A DNA stretch of 64,000 nt from Dimorphilus gyrociliatus (Eukaryota > Annelida > Polychaeta > Dinophilidae). Under the pieces are notes generated by a model, which saw only the letters and a program-made list of their open reading frames with translations, was not told the origin of the DNA and did no database searches. Below are positions 44,926 through 57,700 of this stretch, in pieces (position 1 is the first letter of the stretch; each line of letters begins with the position of its first letter). The stretch is taken from positions 2,796,684 through 2,860,683 of the forward strand of contig CAJFCJ010000019.1 of assembly GCA_904063045.1 (NCBI GenBank), written 5' to 3'. The translations under genes and the position numbers were made by a program.

Positions 44926-47900
44926 AGCTTTGAGGAAAAATCGTGGTTAATGAATTTCTTCAAATGTATACTTTTTATTTTAATATAAACATGTTCCTAT
45001 AAAGAAATCGTGCTTTTCAATAAGTTTCAACAGTATACAAACTTGCACCTTATCCAATCGTTCATTCATTTCTTCATTATATTTAATCATTTATTTAATA
45101 AGTGTAAACCGAACTGTTAGAAAACGTGTTCCCCACTCTAAACTTTGCTTAATTTTTAATATTAATACTTTTCAAATATAAATTGTCTATTTGTTGTGTA
45201 TAAGTTATACCTTTAGTGCACTTTGAAAGAAACTAAGATTTCCGCGCACCCTATTGCCATCTAGTGATTTATTTCGTATCGTTTTCTAGGACAGGGAAAT
45301 TTTTTTATATTAAAGATAATATTGAGCTTTGAAAGTATAGTGACGATTTATATAAATTTTAGGCGAAGGTTCGAAAATTTTTAAAGTTTTAGCCTAAAAG
45401 AACAAACTTTGTATCATTCTTTCTCACGATCATTTATGAAATTTGAGCAGTTTTTTCTTTATGTACATTTATATTATGCAAACTTTATAACATTCACATA
45501 ATGAAAGTAAAATTCATGCTGATTATGACATTTAACATCTAAGGGAAAATTCGCACATAGCTATGCAGATTTTAATGACTCTTTTGTCTCATTCTTACGA
45601 TTATGAATTATTAATATCAGTGTGTATCTATTTAACAGGAACAGCTACTTTAGACAGTGGGGCTTTTGAATTGGGCACACACACCTTTCTAGAAAGAACT
45701 AAGTAGAATTCGCAAACATCAATTAGTTTTCTATGTAGCTAAGTTGAAGATAGAATGGGAGTGGTAAAATACATATTCTTAATATAACGTATTAAAGGTA
45801 TGCTTATAGATGGAAGACTAGAGCTGTTAATGGTCTTAAAGTGCTGGTTACAAAAGAATTCAATGTACATGTAGGCGTTAGATCTCTTCCGCACCAAAGC
45901 TTAAGATTAGCTGTTGAAAAGTATATCCCTTCGAGGAAAATTTGCTTGTAAAGAACAAATAAAATACTAAGAATTTTAATGTCTTCCTAATCCATTAAAG
46001 GTTTGAAGAATGTACCTGGGATTTGGTTGGTTGGTTTTTTATGACTACTTTCTCAAAAGAGGAGAGAAGTGGGTGTCAATTCTATTCGAAATTGATACGA
46101 CATGTATTAATTATCGCTTTTTAGAAAAAATAAGCTTTTACAGTTGTTTTTCTGAACTTCCATTCACAAGTATCGATCTCTACACATTAGCAAATTCTAG
46201 TTACGTCATAGGAAAACATCGATAAAGAATTATGAATAGGAAAATATTCTATCTAGATTTAAATTGCTTAAAGTACACTAAAAAGTTCTGCTGACATAAA
46301 TTTATACTCTATGGGATTTAAGATTTATCTCCACTTCTGACACAATATTTTACCAATTAATAAACATCTTCAGAACTCTCCCACATCGAAAGTAGCTAAG
46401 GCCTAATCGTAAATCAATTGTTGTTGTTACGATAAAAAAGCACAAGTCCTGTCAAGCATTTTTATATATACGCTAGTGTTACAGTTATCCGAGCAACCTA
46501 ACGTTGACTCAGTCCGTTGTCAAAGTTGCGAATCAATGTGATTCAAGCTTATCACATATTGTATATACAAGAGCTCGTTCGTGGTTAATTCTAAGTTATG
46601 GCAAAAGAAGAAGGATCGTCGCTCATTTGGTTTACTATTACAAAAGAGGAAGAAGGACAGGAAAAGAAAATAGAAGGTTAGACTTCTAAACACTTGTTTG
46701 AAAAAGTCTTTTTTGTGTTTTTGCCAATATTCTTTGCTATGTATTTGAAGTGTTTAGCCGAAATAGGCCGCTATTACTCCGGATTAAATCGAATGATTTA
46801 GCAGGGATAACAGCTTATGAACTAATAGAGCTTATTTCCTAAAAAACAGTTAAATAAAACTCGTAATTATCGCTAACATTAGGCCAACCGAGCATATAAA
46901 ATGCTAGTTCTTGCTTTGTACGGAAATCGGTTCGATTGATCGCGAACGGTCAATTGAACGCTAAAGCCATTTGAATTAAAAGCGATTTTCATAAGTCGTA
47001 AAAGTTCTTTAGAAGCAACTCGTTATGACGTCATAACCCTTTCGAAAATTGGCCATGATCCAATTTAAGAGCGTTTTTTTTTATTTTGTTTTTCAATAAA
47101 GATTTATACTTTTCGAGTATACAAGAAGTAGAAAAAGGAGACGATATAACATGCTTAATCTAGTCGAAAACGAGACCCAGGCTAAAATTTCGAACAATTA
47201 ATCGAATAGATGTTGGTAGATATGCTGATCAAAGGTTTAGATAATTATAACATTCCGCACTTTTCTACTAGATTAAATACTTTTATAATGCAAAAGGTCA
47301 ATTTTTTTACTAATCCTGATTATGTTGAAGCTTTTTAACTAAAAATTAATAAAACTTTCCAGTCAATTTAATTTAAAAAGCTATAAAGCTTATTGGATTT
47401 AGAGCCGCTCATTTGAAAAAAAAAGTTTAATGCTTAGAATTAATTACCGCCCTTATGACACAAATTCCTGTTGAATAATAGAAAAAGTTAGCGAAGACTA
47501 CTGTTTTTGTTTCGTTAAAAAAAGTGACTCGCTTGTTGTTTTGAAACAATGAATAAATATAATTGTTTAAAAACAACGTGGGAGAGGATAGACGCTTGTA
47601 TGAATCGTATGAATGAATTTTTTTATGAATGATTGTCCGCCTGCCGCAAGAGTGCATTCTATTACAAAAGATAGAAGGTTATAAAGTAGCCAATAAACAC
47701 AATTGAACTGGAGAGGAAAGGGCGAAAAAAGTACTGTTATATGAATTTTCTTAAAGTAAAACCTAACGAGCTATCGAATAGCACTTGAACAAGTTGATTA
47801 TAAACAACTAAACGGTAAGCTTATAATAAACGGCCGACAATAACCAATCAGAAGGTACGTCACTAAGCTTGATAGGCTTGGTTTCATTGTCAACACTTTA

Positions 47901-48206
47901 ATCGAATTACCCATAAGTTCAGAGCGCCAACTCGATTCCGCTTGATCACTTGTAAAAATCTTGACTGACGTTTATTGACTGTAATTCAATTTCGATCAGT
48001 GTGTTTGTAAAAAGCTGACTGTTTGTTTCAGTCTTAGTTACGCTTAACGGTTCGTTGAGTGAATACTGTTTTCAGTTTTGTTTTACTTTTTCTTGAGAGT
48101 GAACTCATTTTTAGCTAAACAAATAAAGATTGACGAAAAATAATAAATCGGATATTATTCAAGAAATGATTTCATTTAAATTCTCTTCTATTATATTCAC
48201 TCAATA
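44926..48206. other. 3.3 kb gene-poor region
   Basis: No exon, RNA gene or mobile element is supportable on either strand. A CTCF-like motif on the minus strand (AGATGGCAA) lies at 45254-45262, near the CRAL-TRIO end. Several short open frames (46010-46225, 46504-46689) show no family resemblance or coding-like neighbours. This is the longest gene-free interval of the window apart from the flanks of unc-4 and may hold distal regulation of a neighbour. Confidence 0.5.
45254..45262 (-). promoter_or_regulatory. CTCF-like motif AGATGGCAA
   Basis: Located downstream of the CRAL-TRIO gene, at the left edge of the gene-poor stretch. Confidence 0.3.
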
Positions 48207-49921
48207 ATGGAGACAAATTTTACAGAAGAACGAAAGAAAATGGCTGGTGAAGATGTATTCCGAACAGAATGCAAATATGATGATGGTTAGTCTTTTTTTA
48301 TAAATAAAAAGTAAATGCAAAGAGATTAAAATTGTTTATTTTCTATAATACCACTAGATATTGTGATATTTAACCACAATGATAAAGATATAGTAGCTTA
48401 AGGTTGTCCTTTGTATATACAGTATCTAACAAACATTTTTCAATAGCTTTGTTAACAAAATTTTAAGTATATTTATTTTGTACGTTAAGAATGAATCCTT
48501 GAGAACATAGATATATTGTAATCGACACACTCCCCTCTTCAGAGAATAGTTTGTGAACTTAATTCTTCGTACCCTTTCAAGTTTCTTTTTATCTTTTTTA
48601 GAAAAAGAAGAAAAAGTAATTGAAGATGCTAATACAGGCTCGGTAAGTTCAATGGGGCGTGTGAAGAGTTTTTGCCTTTTATATTTTAATTGAAAAGTGA
48701 ATTTTAAATCTTTAGCCTCTGAAAAGTATTTCTCCTGAACGTCGATTATCAGTAGAGTCGACAGGAAGTAATTCAAGTGCAAGTCGTATATCTCAAGTCT
48801 ACTTGTCGAGGAAACAAACGCCAGTAAAACTCAATAATGGTGCTCAAGACTCTGAATACAGTGCCGATGAACTTCTACAGGATTTCTTATCCAAGAACAG
48901 TTTAACAAACGTTTCACCTACGACTGTAAAAATACTCATAAATAAGGCTGTTCAATGCCTTGTTGGAGAAAATACAAAACTTACCACAAAAATTGAAAAA
49001 CTAGAAGAAGAAAAAGCTAAAATGCTATCTGATATTCAAGACTCTTCTGGATCTTTAGATTCTAAATTAAGAGAAGAAGAAGAAAAGTGCAAAAAATTAG
49101 TATTACAGTTAGAAAATATAAAAAATAAAAACGAAATATTAATGAATGAAAATAAAAAAATCATCTCTGATAGAGAAGTTGATGTTGAAAAGTTGAAGAA
49201 TGAATTATCTACCATTCAAAGGGAACTGGAATCAAAAGATCGGGATAATGTGAAATTGAAGAAAGATTTGGATAATATGAAAAACGAATTGACATCCAAA
49301 GAGAGTTCTCTCGCTGCAGCTCAAAGGAAGATGGAGGAATTAAAGGAAAAGAAACCGCCTCCAATTACTACAAAGCAACCTGTAACGCCAGCGTCATCGA
49401 AGAAAAATTATATAGAATTAGAAATTCTTCACGAAGTAGACATGCTAAAAAATGCAAAAGAAGATTGGATAAGAGAAAGGAGAGATCTTGAAAAAAAATA
49501 TTCTACTCTCAATCAGGAAGCTGGAGATTTACAAAGAAAGATTGAGGAGCAGGCCAATGAATTACGCAACGAAAGAAAGCGTCACTCTTTACTAACTCGT
49601 CAATATAACTCTTTAATGGAGGAGAATAATAGACTGAAGCAGAAACTAGGACTTAAACTTGTTTCGAACAATCAGCATAGACAACCAGAAAACGGTCGGT
49701 TATCTGCTAGACAGGACCGCGCTGTTATGATTGTACCTCCTCATAATGTTCATAGAAGTAAAACAGAAATTATAGGATTAAATAACTCCAGACCAATCGG
49801 TTTAGATGGAGAAAGGATATCCGGTAAGAGGTTAGTTGAACGTCCAAGTTCAAGTAAAGCCTCTGTACCATCAAATGGTTTTCCCCAAATACGATCTAAA
49901 TCGAGGGAGAGAATTGGTTAA
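48207..49921 (+). CDS. Unrecognised coiled-coil protein
   Basis: Not assigned to a family. Exons are 48207-48285, 48602-48642 and 48716-49921; phases agree and give 441 residues. The first two exons encode an acidic leader. The third starts with a Ser-rich stretch (SPERRLSVESTGSNSSASR) and a small folded-looking region (ADELLQDFLSKNSL). Long heptad-rich coiled coils follow (residues 125-240 and 265-350), rich in Lys and Glu and interrupted by a Pro/Thr-rich hinge (KKPPPITTKQPVTPASSKK). The tail is basic and Ser/Pro-rich, ending SKSRERIG. This pattern fits a cytoskeletal or centrosomal scaffold, which is inference only. Confidence 0.75.
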
Positions 49922-51260
49922 AGCATTTATCGGATTAAAAAATCAGTATTCATTAGCATTTTTTTCTAACTTATTTATTTATTACCTAAATAGGGAATTT
50001 TCAGTGCCAAATATTTAAAGTATGCATATTTTATTTACACATTGCTTTTAGATACAAATGTAGTTAAGGTAGTAAAGGGGTTGTGTGCATATATTGCATT
50101 TATGAGCAATATTAACAAAAGCATATTTGTAAACATGCATGTTTTGTACTGTACTGTACTTGAATTTTATTAATGTTTTATGTTGATTTAATATTTGCTA
50201 TAATCTGTCTACCTTTTCTTGGAAAACAACTGATAATTTATTTGCACTGCTTGTGCGCACACTGTTAATTGCTGTTCTTTACTGTTAGTCTAACCGGTTT
50301 TTTCTTCCGGTTAAATATTTTTTGAGCTATTTTCCCTTTTAGATAATGGAGAAAAAAAATTGAATTTGTGCCACTGGACAAGATTCCATTCAAACTAGCA
50401 TTGTATCTTTATATATATACTGTATACATATAGTTGGATACTTTTTTTTTAATTCTTCTTAGAAGTAAAGATAGATAACAAGAAACTAAATAATGGATTT
50501 TAACTATACAAGTTTTTAAATGACTGAATAATTTTTTCACAACAATTTTTTAAACACTTTCCAATAACTTCAATACATAAAGTTTATCATATGCTATAAT
50601 AAATACTAAAATTTATGACGTATCATAGGCTATTTACTCCTGGATTGCCATGTAATCAAGAGATTATTTTGATATCAGATTATTTCTCCGATACAAGTTA
50701 ACTAAGCTGTGTTATTACTCAGCAAAAAAATATATTAATATTTTACTATTCCTTTTCGAAATCTCTCTTAGAGAACGACAGATGGAGCTGACTTTTATTT
50801 TGTAATAGGATATTAGAAATTCTATACAAATAATTATTGAAAGATTATACTTTTTCTTTTAATATAATCCTTTAAATAACAAGATTATAGCCAACAAGGA
50901 GTTGATAGGCTATCAACAAAGAAAAAATCATTCGCATCGATTTCTTTAGGGTAATTTTGCAGTATCAACTGAATTGCTTTTAGCCATGTATAAACTTTGG
51001 CAACAGATGTATACAGTTTACAACTCCCGATTGGCTGATATATGCTTTTAAAGAGATTTCTCTCATAGAATCTGATTTGTTCTTTTGCTAACGGGAAATA
51101 GCGAAATTGTAGTATTATCTCATTCAACTACATCCTAGCTTAAGATACGTGACGTGATCGAAAAATGGATTGAATCACCTTTGATTACTATAAATATTCA
51201 ATCGGGGATTTGGCCTAATACTATTAGTTATACCAAATTAATTACTACTTAATCATGGTT
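49922..51260. other. Intergenic region between coiled-coil gene and tRNA-Phe
   Basis: AT-rich 3' flank with no supportable gene. AGATGGAGC at 50780-50788 is a one-base variant of the CTCF-like core. The 80-codon minus-strand frame at 50885-51127 lacks an ATG. Confidence 0.5.
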
Positions 51261-51333
51261 GCCGGAATAGCTCAGTTGGGAGAGCGTTAGACTGAAGATC
51301 TAAAGGTCCCTGGTTCAATCCCGGGTTCCGGCA
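51261..51333 (+). tRNA. tRNA-Phe (anticodon GAA)
   Basis: A 73-nt cloverleaf: acceptor stem GCCGGAA pairs with TTCCGGC, the D arm is GCTCAGTTGGGAGAGC, the anticodon stem-loop TTAGA-CTGAAGA-TCTAA presents GAA, and the T arm is CCTGG-TTCAATC-CCGGG with discriminator A. No intron. Box A (TAGCTCAGTTGG) and box B (GGTTCAATCCC) are present, and a T-rich terminator (TTTCTTTTT) follows from about 51342. It reads as an intact cytosolic tRNA. Confidence 0.97.
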
Positions 51334-51633
51334 GGGTAATTTCTTTTTGGTGCATTTACAAAATATATCTATGTATAAAGAAAATACATTATTTTGTCTC
51401 TATTTTTTATCTTTTACACATGGCAACTAAATTCTTTCGATGTAAATATATGGCTACTATCTTTGACATAATCAGAACGGTTAAAGTCCCTAGAGGTCTA
51501 AAATATCGAAAGGTTCTTAAAAGCTTTGTAGAACTTGCTTATTTTTTTACAGAGAATTTTCTAAAAGCGGTAGACGAAATAGGAATTTGAGATAACTTTC
51601 ACCGTGGTATATATGAAAAATATTATTATTAAC

Positions 51634-51642
51634 AGATGGCGC
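51634..51642 (+). promoter_or_regulatory. CTCF-like motif overlapping a candidate start codon
   Basis: Exact AGATGGCGC. Its ATG (51636) opens the first PDZ-exon frame, so that start may be chance; the ATG at 51702 is the safer start. Confidence 0.35.
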
Positions 51643-51701
51643 TACTGTATGATAACGGAAGTTCTCTAGCAGACCAGTTGAATAATAGTTTAGCGGTAAA
51701 A

Positions 51702-54700
51702 ATGTCTTATTGTGTTGAATTAAAAGGCGGTTCTCCTTGGGGATTTCGACTCCAAGGTGGGCGAGAATTTGGAGAGAAATTAAAAATAGGAAGGGTAAGT
51801 ATTTTTTTTCTTCAGAAAAACCAATTACTTACGGATTACTATTCTATTTTAACAAAGTTGTAACTTTAAATAGTTTGTTCCTTAGACTTTAATATACAAC
51901 TCAACAAAATTCTCTTTTATTCTATTCTTTTCGTTAAAATTATGATCTTTAAAAAATCTTTGACTATTTAACAGCTGAATAATTTTCTGTTTCATCGACC
52001 TCTTATACACTCGATAAAGCGTGTAATATGAACTATTGACAACTTTTTGAATTATACTATTTTGGCAACTGATCAAAGAAGCGTTTGTAAAGTAATCCAT
52101 TCTTGACAATATGAAAAAGATATTCGAACAAACAATACTTTTCAATTAACTTTCTTTTCTTATTAATTATTCTTGTGTAAAATTATGTTAATTGACTTAT
52201 AAATTATTTCAGAACACTTAATAAGTGTTTTACTGTATATAGAAATCAATTATGTTTTTACTTTTTATATTTAATCCTTTTCTTCCCTCTATCTCTCTCT
52301 CTCTCTCTCTACTCTTACCCCTCTCGCCTTCTCTTTTGAATTCTTCAGTGGAAAACTGTTAAAAATATTTTCGTTAGCCCTAAGCAATGTGTTTGTAATA
52401 GTGATTCCTGTAGGAGGAAAACACTAACAATGATGTAAATCCCAGCTTTTTAGTATCTGTATATTAGAGTTAGCACGTAAAATTTTATGTTAAGATTATT
52501 ATAAGCTCTCTTTTCAAAATTCTACGCTGTAGTGGATAAATATATTTAAACTGAAAACAGATTATCTTATACAAGTGAAAGAGGAAAAGAACTGGGAAAG
52601 AGTAGGGAAGGAGGGGGTGGGAAAAAAATAAAAAGAAGAAAAGAAAGCAAAGTGAACGAAATATTTTAACATTCTTTCTTTTTCACGCCATTTTTCAACG
52701 ATAGAAAAAAATCCTTTCTAATTTGAAATTTTATTCAAGCCTTTCCTTTTTTACTTTCCTTCTTGTTACTATTCATCCGTCTCTTAAAGAAATTTCTCTT
52801 CTCAAATTGCTTTCTACCAAAAATGTCAAAAACCCCATATATTGTGATACATTTTTGTCAATATAAATTACTTTTAACAGAATAATTCATCCTATATTTG
52901 AAGGGCTTCAGAACTTTCAGTATTTATTTTTAAGTATTTAATCAATGATTAAGCACATAATACAACGGGGAAAATTCCAATCGTTCTTTACTTGTTAGTA
53001 TAACAGTACAGGCACATAGAAAAAGTTTATTGAAGACATTGGTTCGTTATTGTCAATAAACTGTTAGACGAGAAAGAGGTGTCAATTGGTTCGGGCATAT
53101 TTTGATTTCTTTTCTTCTTCTTTTTTTATAATCAAAGTTGAAATTTTTAGAATAGAATGGGGGCAAAGTTTGTTTTTATACCCTAAAACATACTCTAAGC
53201 ACTTTAGCGTTAGTGGATTTATTCGTGTAATAACCGATGACTAGTTATGTATATTTTTTCATACGAATCTATTGGAGTTTGTTGTTTTAACATTTTTGCT
53301 CATTTTCTATTTGTATATTTATACGAGTTCGTGCAGGTCATGTTCTTGATAGGCTCCGTTTGTCAGAGAGTTTATCGTATAATTGTTTAATGCAAATATA
53401 TATAGTATAAAAGTAAATCATTTAAAGTGGATTATTTACTTATAAACACGGTTTTATACCAACGATTTAATGAATATTACTCGTCTACCAGGTATTTGTT
53501 TATTCTTGATATTTTATATTTTAACTAAACAATATTTTATTCTTACGGGTATCATAAACGTATAATTTATAGAAATTCTTAGGTAAAGTGTAACTAGACT
53601 ATCTGACCTAGATTTCTTCTCTCATGGTCGTTTCTCAGATTTCTATTCATTCGTATAGAAGTGATACCCTTGGTGATGATAAAAAGGGAGATACTTAGAA
53701 CTAAATTAACTTGATTCTACCGAATTTAAGTCACTAATTAAGCAGATAAAGTGGTGGTCGAGATAGCAGGTTCCCTTCTATTCGATATTAGTTAAAGCAT
53801 AAAATTGAAGGTAGATTATGGGATTGCTATTATAAAAAGTTGCGTGAAAGTTCCGTTTAGGCTTACTAGGATAAATTCTGTAGTATAAAAGAAGAAAAAA
53901 TAAACATAATTGAGCCTTTAAAAAAACGTTTAGCTACGTCAACCGTGCACTTTTAACTTTCCGTTGATGAAGAGCAGTCTGGAAACTATTGCTGCTTTGC
54001 TTCCAAAAAAACGATACTATCTATTTTCTTTATCCCTGCTTTGATTTTTTATTTGCTACCTCGTAAATGACTGAAAGCAGGTGAAGCGATTAGCTTTCGC
54101 TCTTTTTACAAACGTAAAACAAACGTTTACTCCTAAGAATGTTTTGCGTGGCTCCATCTATTGTTTATGCATTAAACAGTTTCGGTCATAAGCAGTGTCT
54201 TATTTTAGTTGGTATAAATAACTTTTGAATAGTTTTACCTTATACTTACAGTTGAGCCTTCTAGGAAAAGCAGGAGAAACAGGAATGCAAGTCGGAGATA
54301 TCTTAATGGAAATTAATGGCAAGTCTGTAACTGATTTAACTCATGAACAATCTGTCAACTTGATCAAAAATAGCATTGAAACCTTAAATTTACGATTGAA
54401 AAGGTAAAGTAACATCAATATAAGTATCTTCTTTGTTTGGAAACGGCTTTTCACAAAATTTAGAGATAAAACGAACGACTGCCAACAAAATTCACCTGCA
54501 AAATTTCAAGGTCATAAAACGTTTTTCAATTGTTTATAGTGAGCTTTGTAAATATGCTTAGCACTTGTTTTACAGTGTGTCCCGCTTTAACTACGTCGAA
54601 TGCTCTGGAAAGAGAAGATGAGACCATAATGGATGATGATAATATATCATTCAGTTCAGAAACAGATTCTCAACCAGGAACCTTTAATATGAAAAAACCA

Positions 54701-57700
54701 TTACATCTCAAACAAAAAAGTGGTGCGATTTAATTTTTAGATCATAAAGTTAACGTAACTCGAAGGCTTTTAGGCCACTCTTAGTTTATTTCATTTTTTG
54801 TAAACTTAATTAATTCGATTTGCTACTTAATTCTTTGAGGGAAATTCATCCTTTGATCTATTGTTGTTTCTTGTTTGTTCGTTTTCTAAGTCTAAGAATT
54901 TCTTTTTACTTTTTTTTTAAATAGTAATAATAGATTTTCAACAACTCAAACAATTCAATTATTTATAAAAAACCGTGGAGAATTAGTCAACATTAGTTCT
55001 TTTCAATTTATCAGAAATAAAATTTCAGGTCCGTCAATCAACCACGAAAGCAAATGTTCAGATATAGACAAGCTAAATTCTTTGGATATGCAGGGTAAGT
55101 TTTCTTTTTTCGTCAATATTACTTTTATATTAACGATTAAACTTAAAAATTCACCCGCTAAATTATATGTAAAATTAGGACTATATTTGATCTTGAGCTG
55201 TTGCATTAAGTATCACTTCGTCGTAGGTAACACAAAAAGTTTATTATTAAATGATACAGAAAAACAGAATTCAACACCAATTACGTGGCAAGAAGCGAAA
55301 TTAATGCCACTCAGGGCCAACTCTCAAAAAGAATTACTTATTGATACTTCAAGTCCTACTCGAATTGCATCTCCAATTTTATCTCCAGCTCAAAGGCGGT
55401 CGCTACTGGCCGGATCTTCGCCTGGAGAACGAATTCCCCCAGTAATCTTACAACCAGACATATTACTTAAACAATCAAAGAAATCTTCAAACGGCGAAAC
55501 CCTATCAACAAAAGAGGGAAAAACTTCCGGAAGTATTATTAATAAAGAGATATTGAGGAATTCAAATGATAATTTGGAAGAATATGAGAGTTGTAATACT
55601 TCTTCATTCCGAAATATTGATAAAAATCTAGGCAATTATTCTCGTGGAATGTCACATTCGAACTTAGTTTATGACTCTTTTTCAAATGATCAACCTATTC
55701 AAAAGTATTTTGTCAGAAGAGAACCGCAATATAATCAATCGCCATCATCATCGTATTCTTATACGGCAACAGGAAAGGGAAATATAATACCCCACCATAA
55801 ATTAATTGCTAGGCAATCGCCAGATTGTACAGCAAGTTGTGATAGATCGTTAACACCTACTTTAATGTCATTCAGCAACCCTGTTAATTTTAGGGAACTT
55901 AGAGATCGTCAATGCAAACGATCGATAACTCCTATTCTAAACTCGAAAGGGGGGGAGTTAAATAACCATTTTAACCACTCTTTCAACCATCTAGAAGAAG
56001 TGCAACTTAGACCCACTTCTTACTCGCAGGAAACGTGTCTTATAGGTCCCGATTCAAAAATTAACGAACCTTTTATTGAGGACAATTACTTGGGTAATGG
56101 CAAGTCTTGGAGCTCAAAAAAAACTATTAGCAAATTAGACGAAGAGGAAGAAACTTTTACCCAACCTGTAAAATCAAACGACAGTTACAAACAACATTAT
56201 TGCCATACCGCAAACATAAATTATGAAAAGTGTTATTCCCCCAATAACTTTGAGTATTATAAAGAAGAATATGTGCCTAATACAAAAAGTCCAGGGAGAA
56301 TATCTTCTCCCTTCTTAAGTCATGATAGCAATGATAATATTAGCAGAAATTTTAATTTCAACGGACAGGGAAAAAGAGAAGTGAAGCTAGATCAAACTAA
56401 AGTTGATTGGTTATCCTCTCAGGAAAATAGTTCCGCTCTAGAAGCTGCAGTCAATGCTAATAAGTTTACCGATTTAAAAGTAGGAGTGATCTCTTCAAGT
56501 GAAACAACATCTGCCCGTAATACCTTTTTAGTAAATGATAGTTCATCATCCAAATTTCAACCTAAAGGAAAAAAGTTTGAATATCATGATTGTGCATCGC
56601 CACAATTTAAGAAGACAGATTGTTCACTGGAGAAAGTGCAGTTGAAAGATCAATTAAAAACTCCACAAATTCAGACAATGTCTAGTCCTGCAATGCCCAG
56701 TCCTGCGCTAAATTACTCTGTCCTGCCAAAAACATCCGATATCACAGAGGCTATAAATAATCTGACTTTAAAACTTAACTCAAATGTTGATATCTTAGGG
56801 ACAGATTGCCAGCAAAGTAGTAAATACATTTTAAGCACGCCACTAAAGGGTAATAAGGAATCTTTTAGAAAACAGGGTTATAGAAAAATCTCTGTTCCCT
56901 CTCATGATTACTCTTATGACGGTCTAACAGGTGAGATGAGGTCTAAATTATTTGCGGAGTTGTGAATCCAAAAAAGAATAATAATTTATAATACTTATAG
57001 CTATATTGTTTTATTTTTTTTACAAGCTTTTAATGCATGAAAACATTCTATGCCTACCTATGAACAAAGTTCCACTTTATATCAATTTAGTTCCCGTATA
57101 CTAGTTGCTATTATTATCTTTTACCGTTTGCAGGAAATCAAGAACAATTGCATAGTTGGGAACTTAATGACGAAGGTATAGCATTTGTATATCCAAGATG
57201 GTCATATCAAAATTCAATTGTCACAGATACTAAGAATATACTTTCCACTTCCCCTCTAACTATTTCTTGTAACAAAACGCTCAAAATAGGCAAACAAGTT
57301 CAATCGTCATCGCATCATGCCTTAAAGCTAACTCGTTTACAGTCTACCACACCTGAAATCGAACGGCCTTCCAGCCCAATTGTTTCAACTTTTGTAAGTG
57401 ATGAAGACATAAAATAAACAAACACACCGAAACATAAAATGTTTTTAACAAAAGTATCAACCTAGTTTTTTTAATTTCCTTTTTTTTTAAAGACAGCAAA
57501 AAGGGAAAGTTATGGAATCAATTGGCAAAAAAACAGCAACATTCAATTAATGCTAGATAATAACACTAATACAACAAGCAGTTTATCAAAATCACTCAAT
57601 CCACCTATTATAAATCACGAAAAAAGAAAAGGTATTTTTATTCTTTATTAGCTATTTTACAATTATTCAGTTCAATTATCAAAACCTATTTTTAGAAGCG

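Noticed and set aside
45811-45833. Sequence beginning like miR-7 (TGGAAGACTAG)
   Set aside because: Only the first eleven bases agree; the rest differs and I see no complementary arm nearby to form a hairpin.
46010-46225. 71-codon open frame with ATG
   Set aside because: No family resemblance, no splice partners and ordinary AT-rich surroundings; likely chance.
46504-46689. 61-codon frame in the gene-poor stretch
   Set aside because: Non-ATG start, basic low-complexity translation, no support from context.
50885-51127. 80-codon minus-strand frame upstream of the tRNA
   Set aside because: It begins at TTG, not ATG, and shows no domain or neighbouring exon.
55082-55227. N-terminal part of the open frame running into the large SORBS-type exon
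   Set aside because: It lies inside an intron bounded by a clear donor (55095) and acceptor (before about 55228); the hydrophobic translation is not a real signal peptide.
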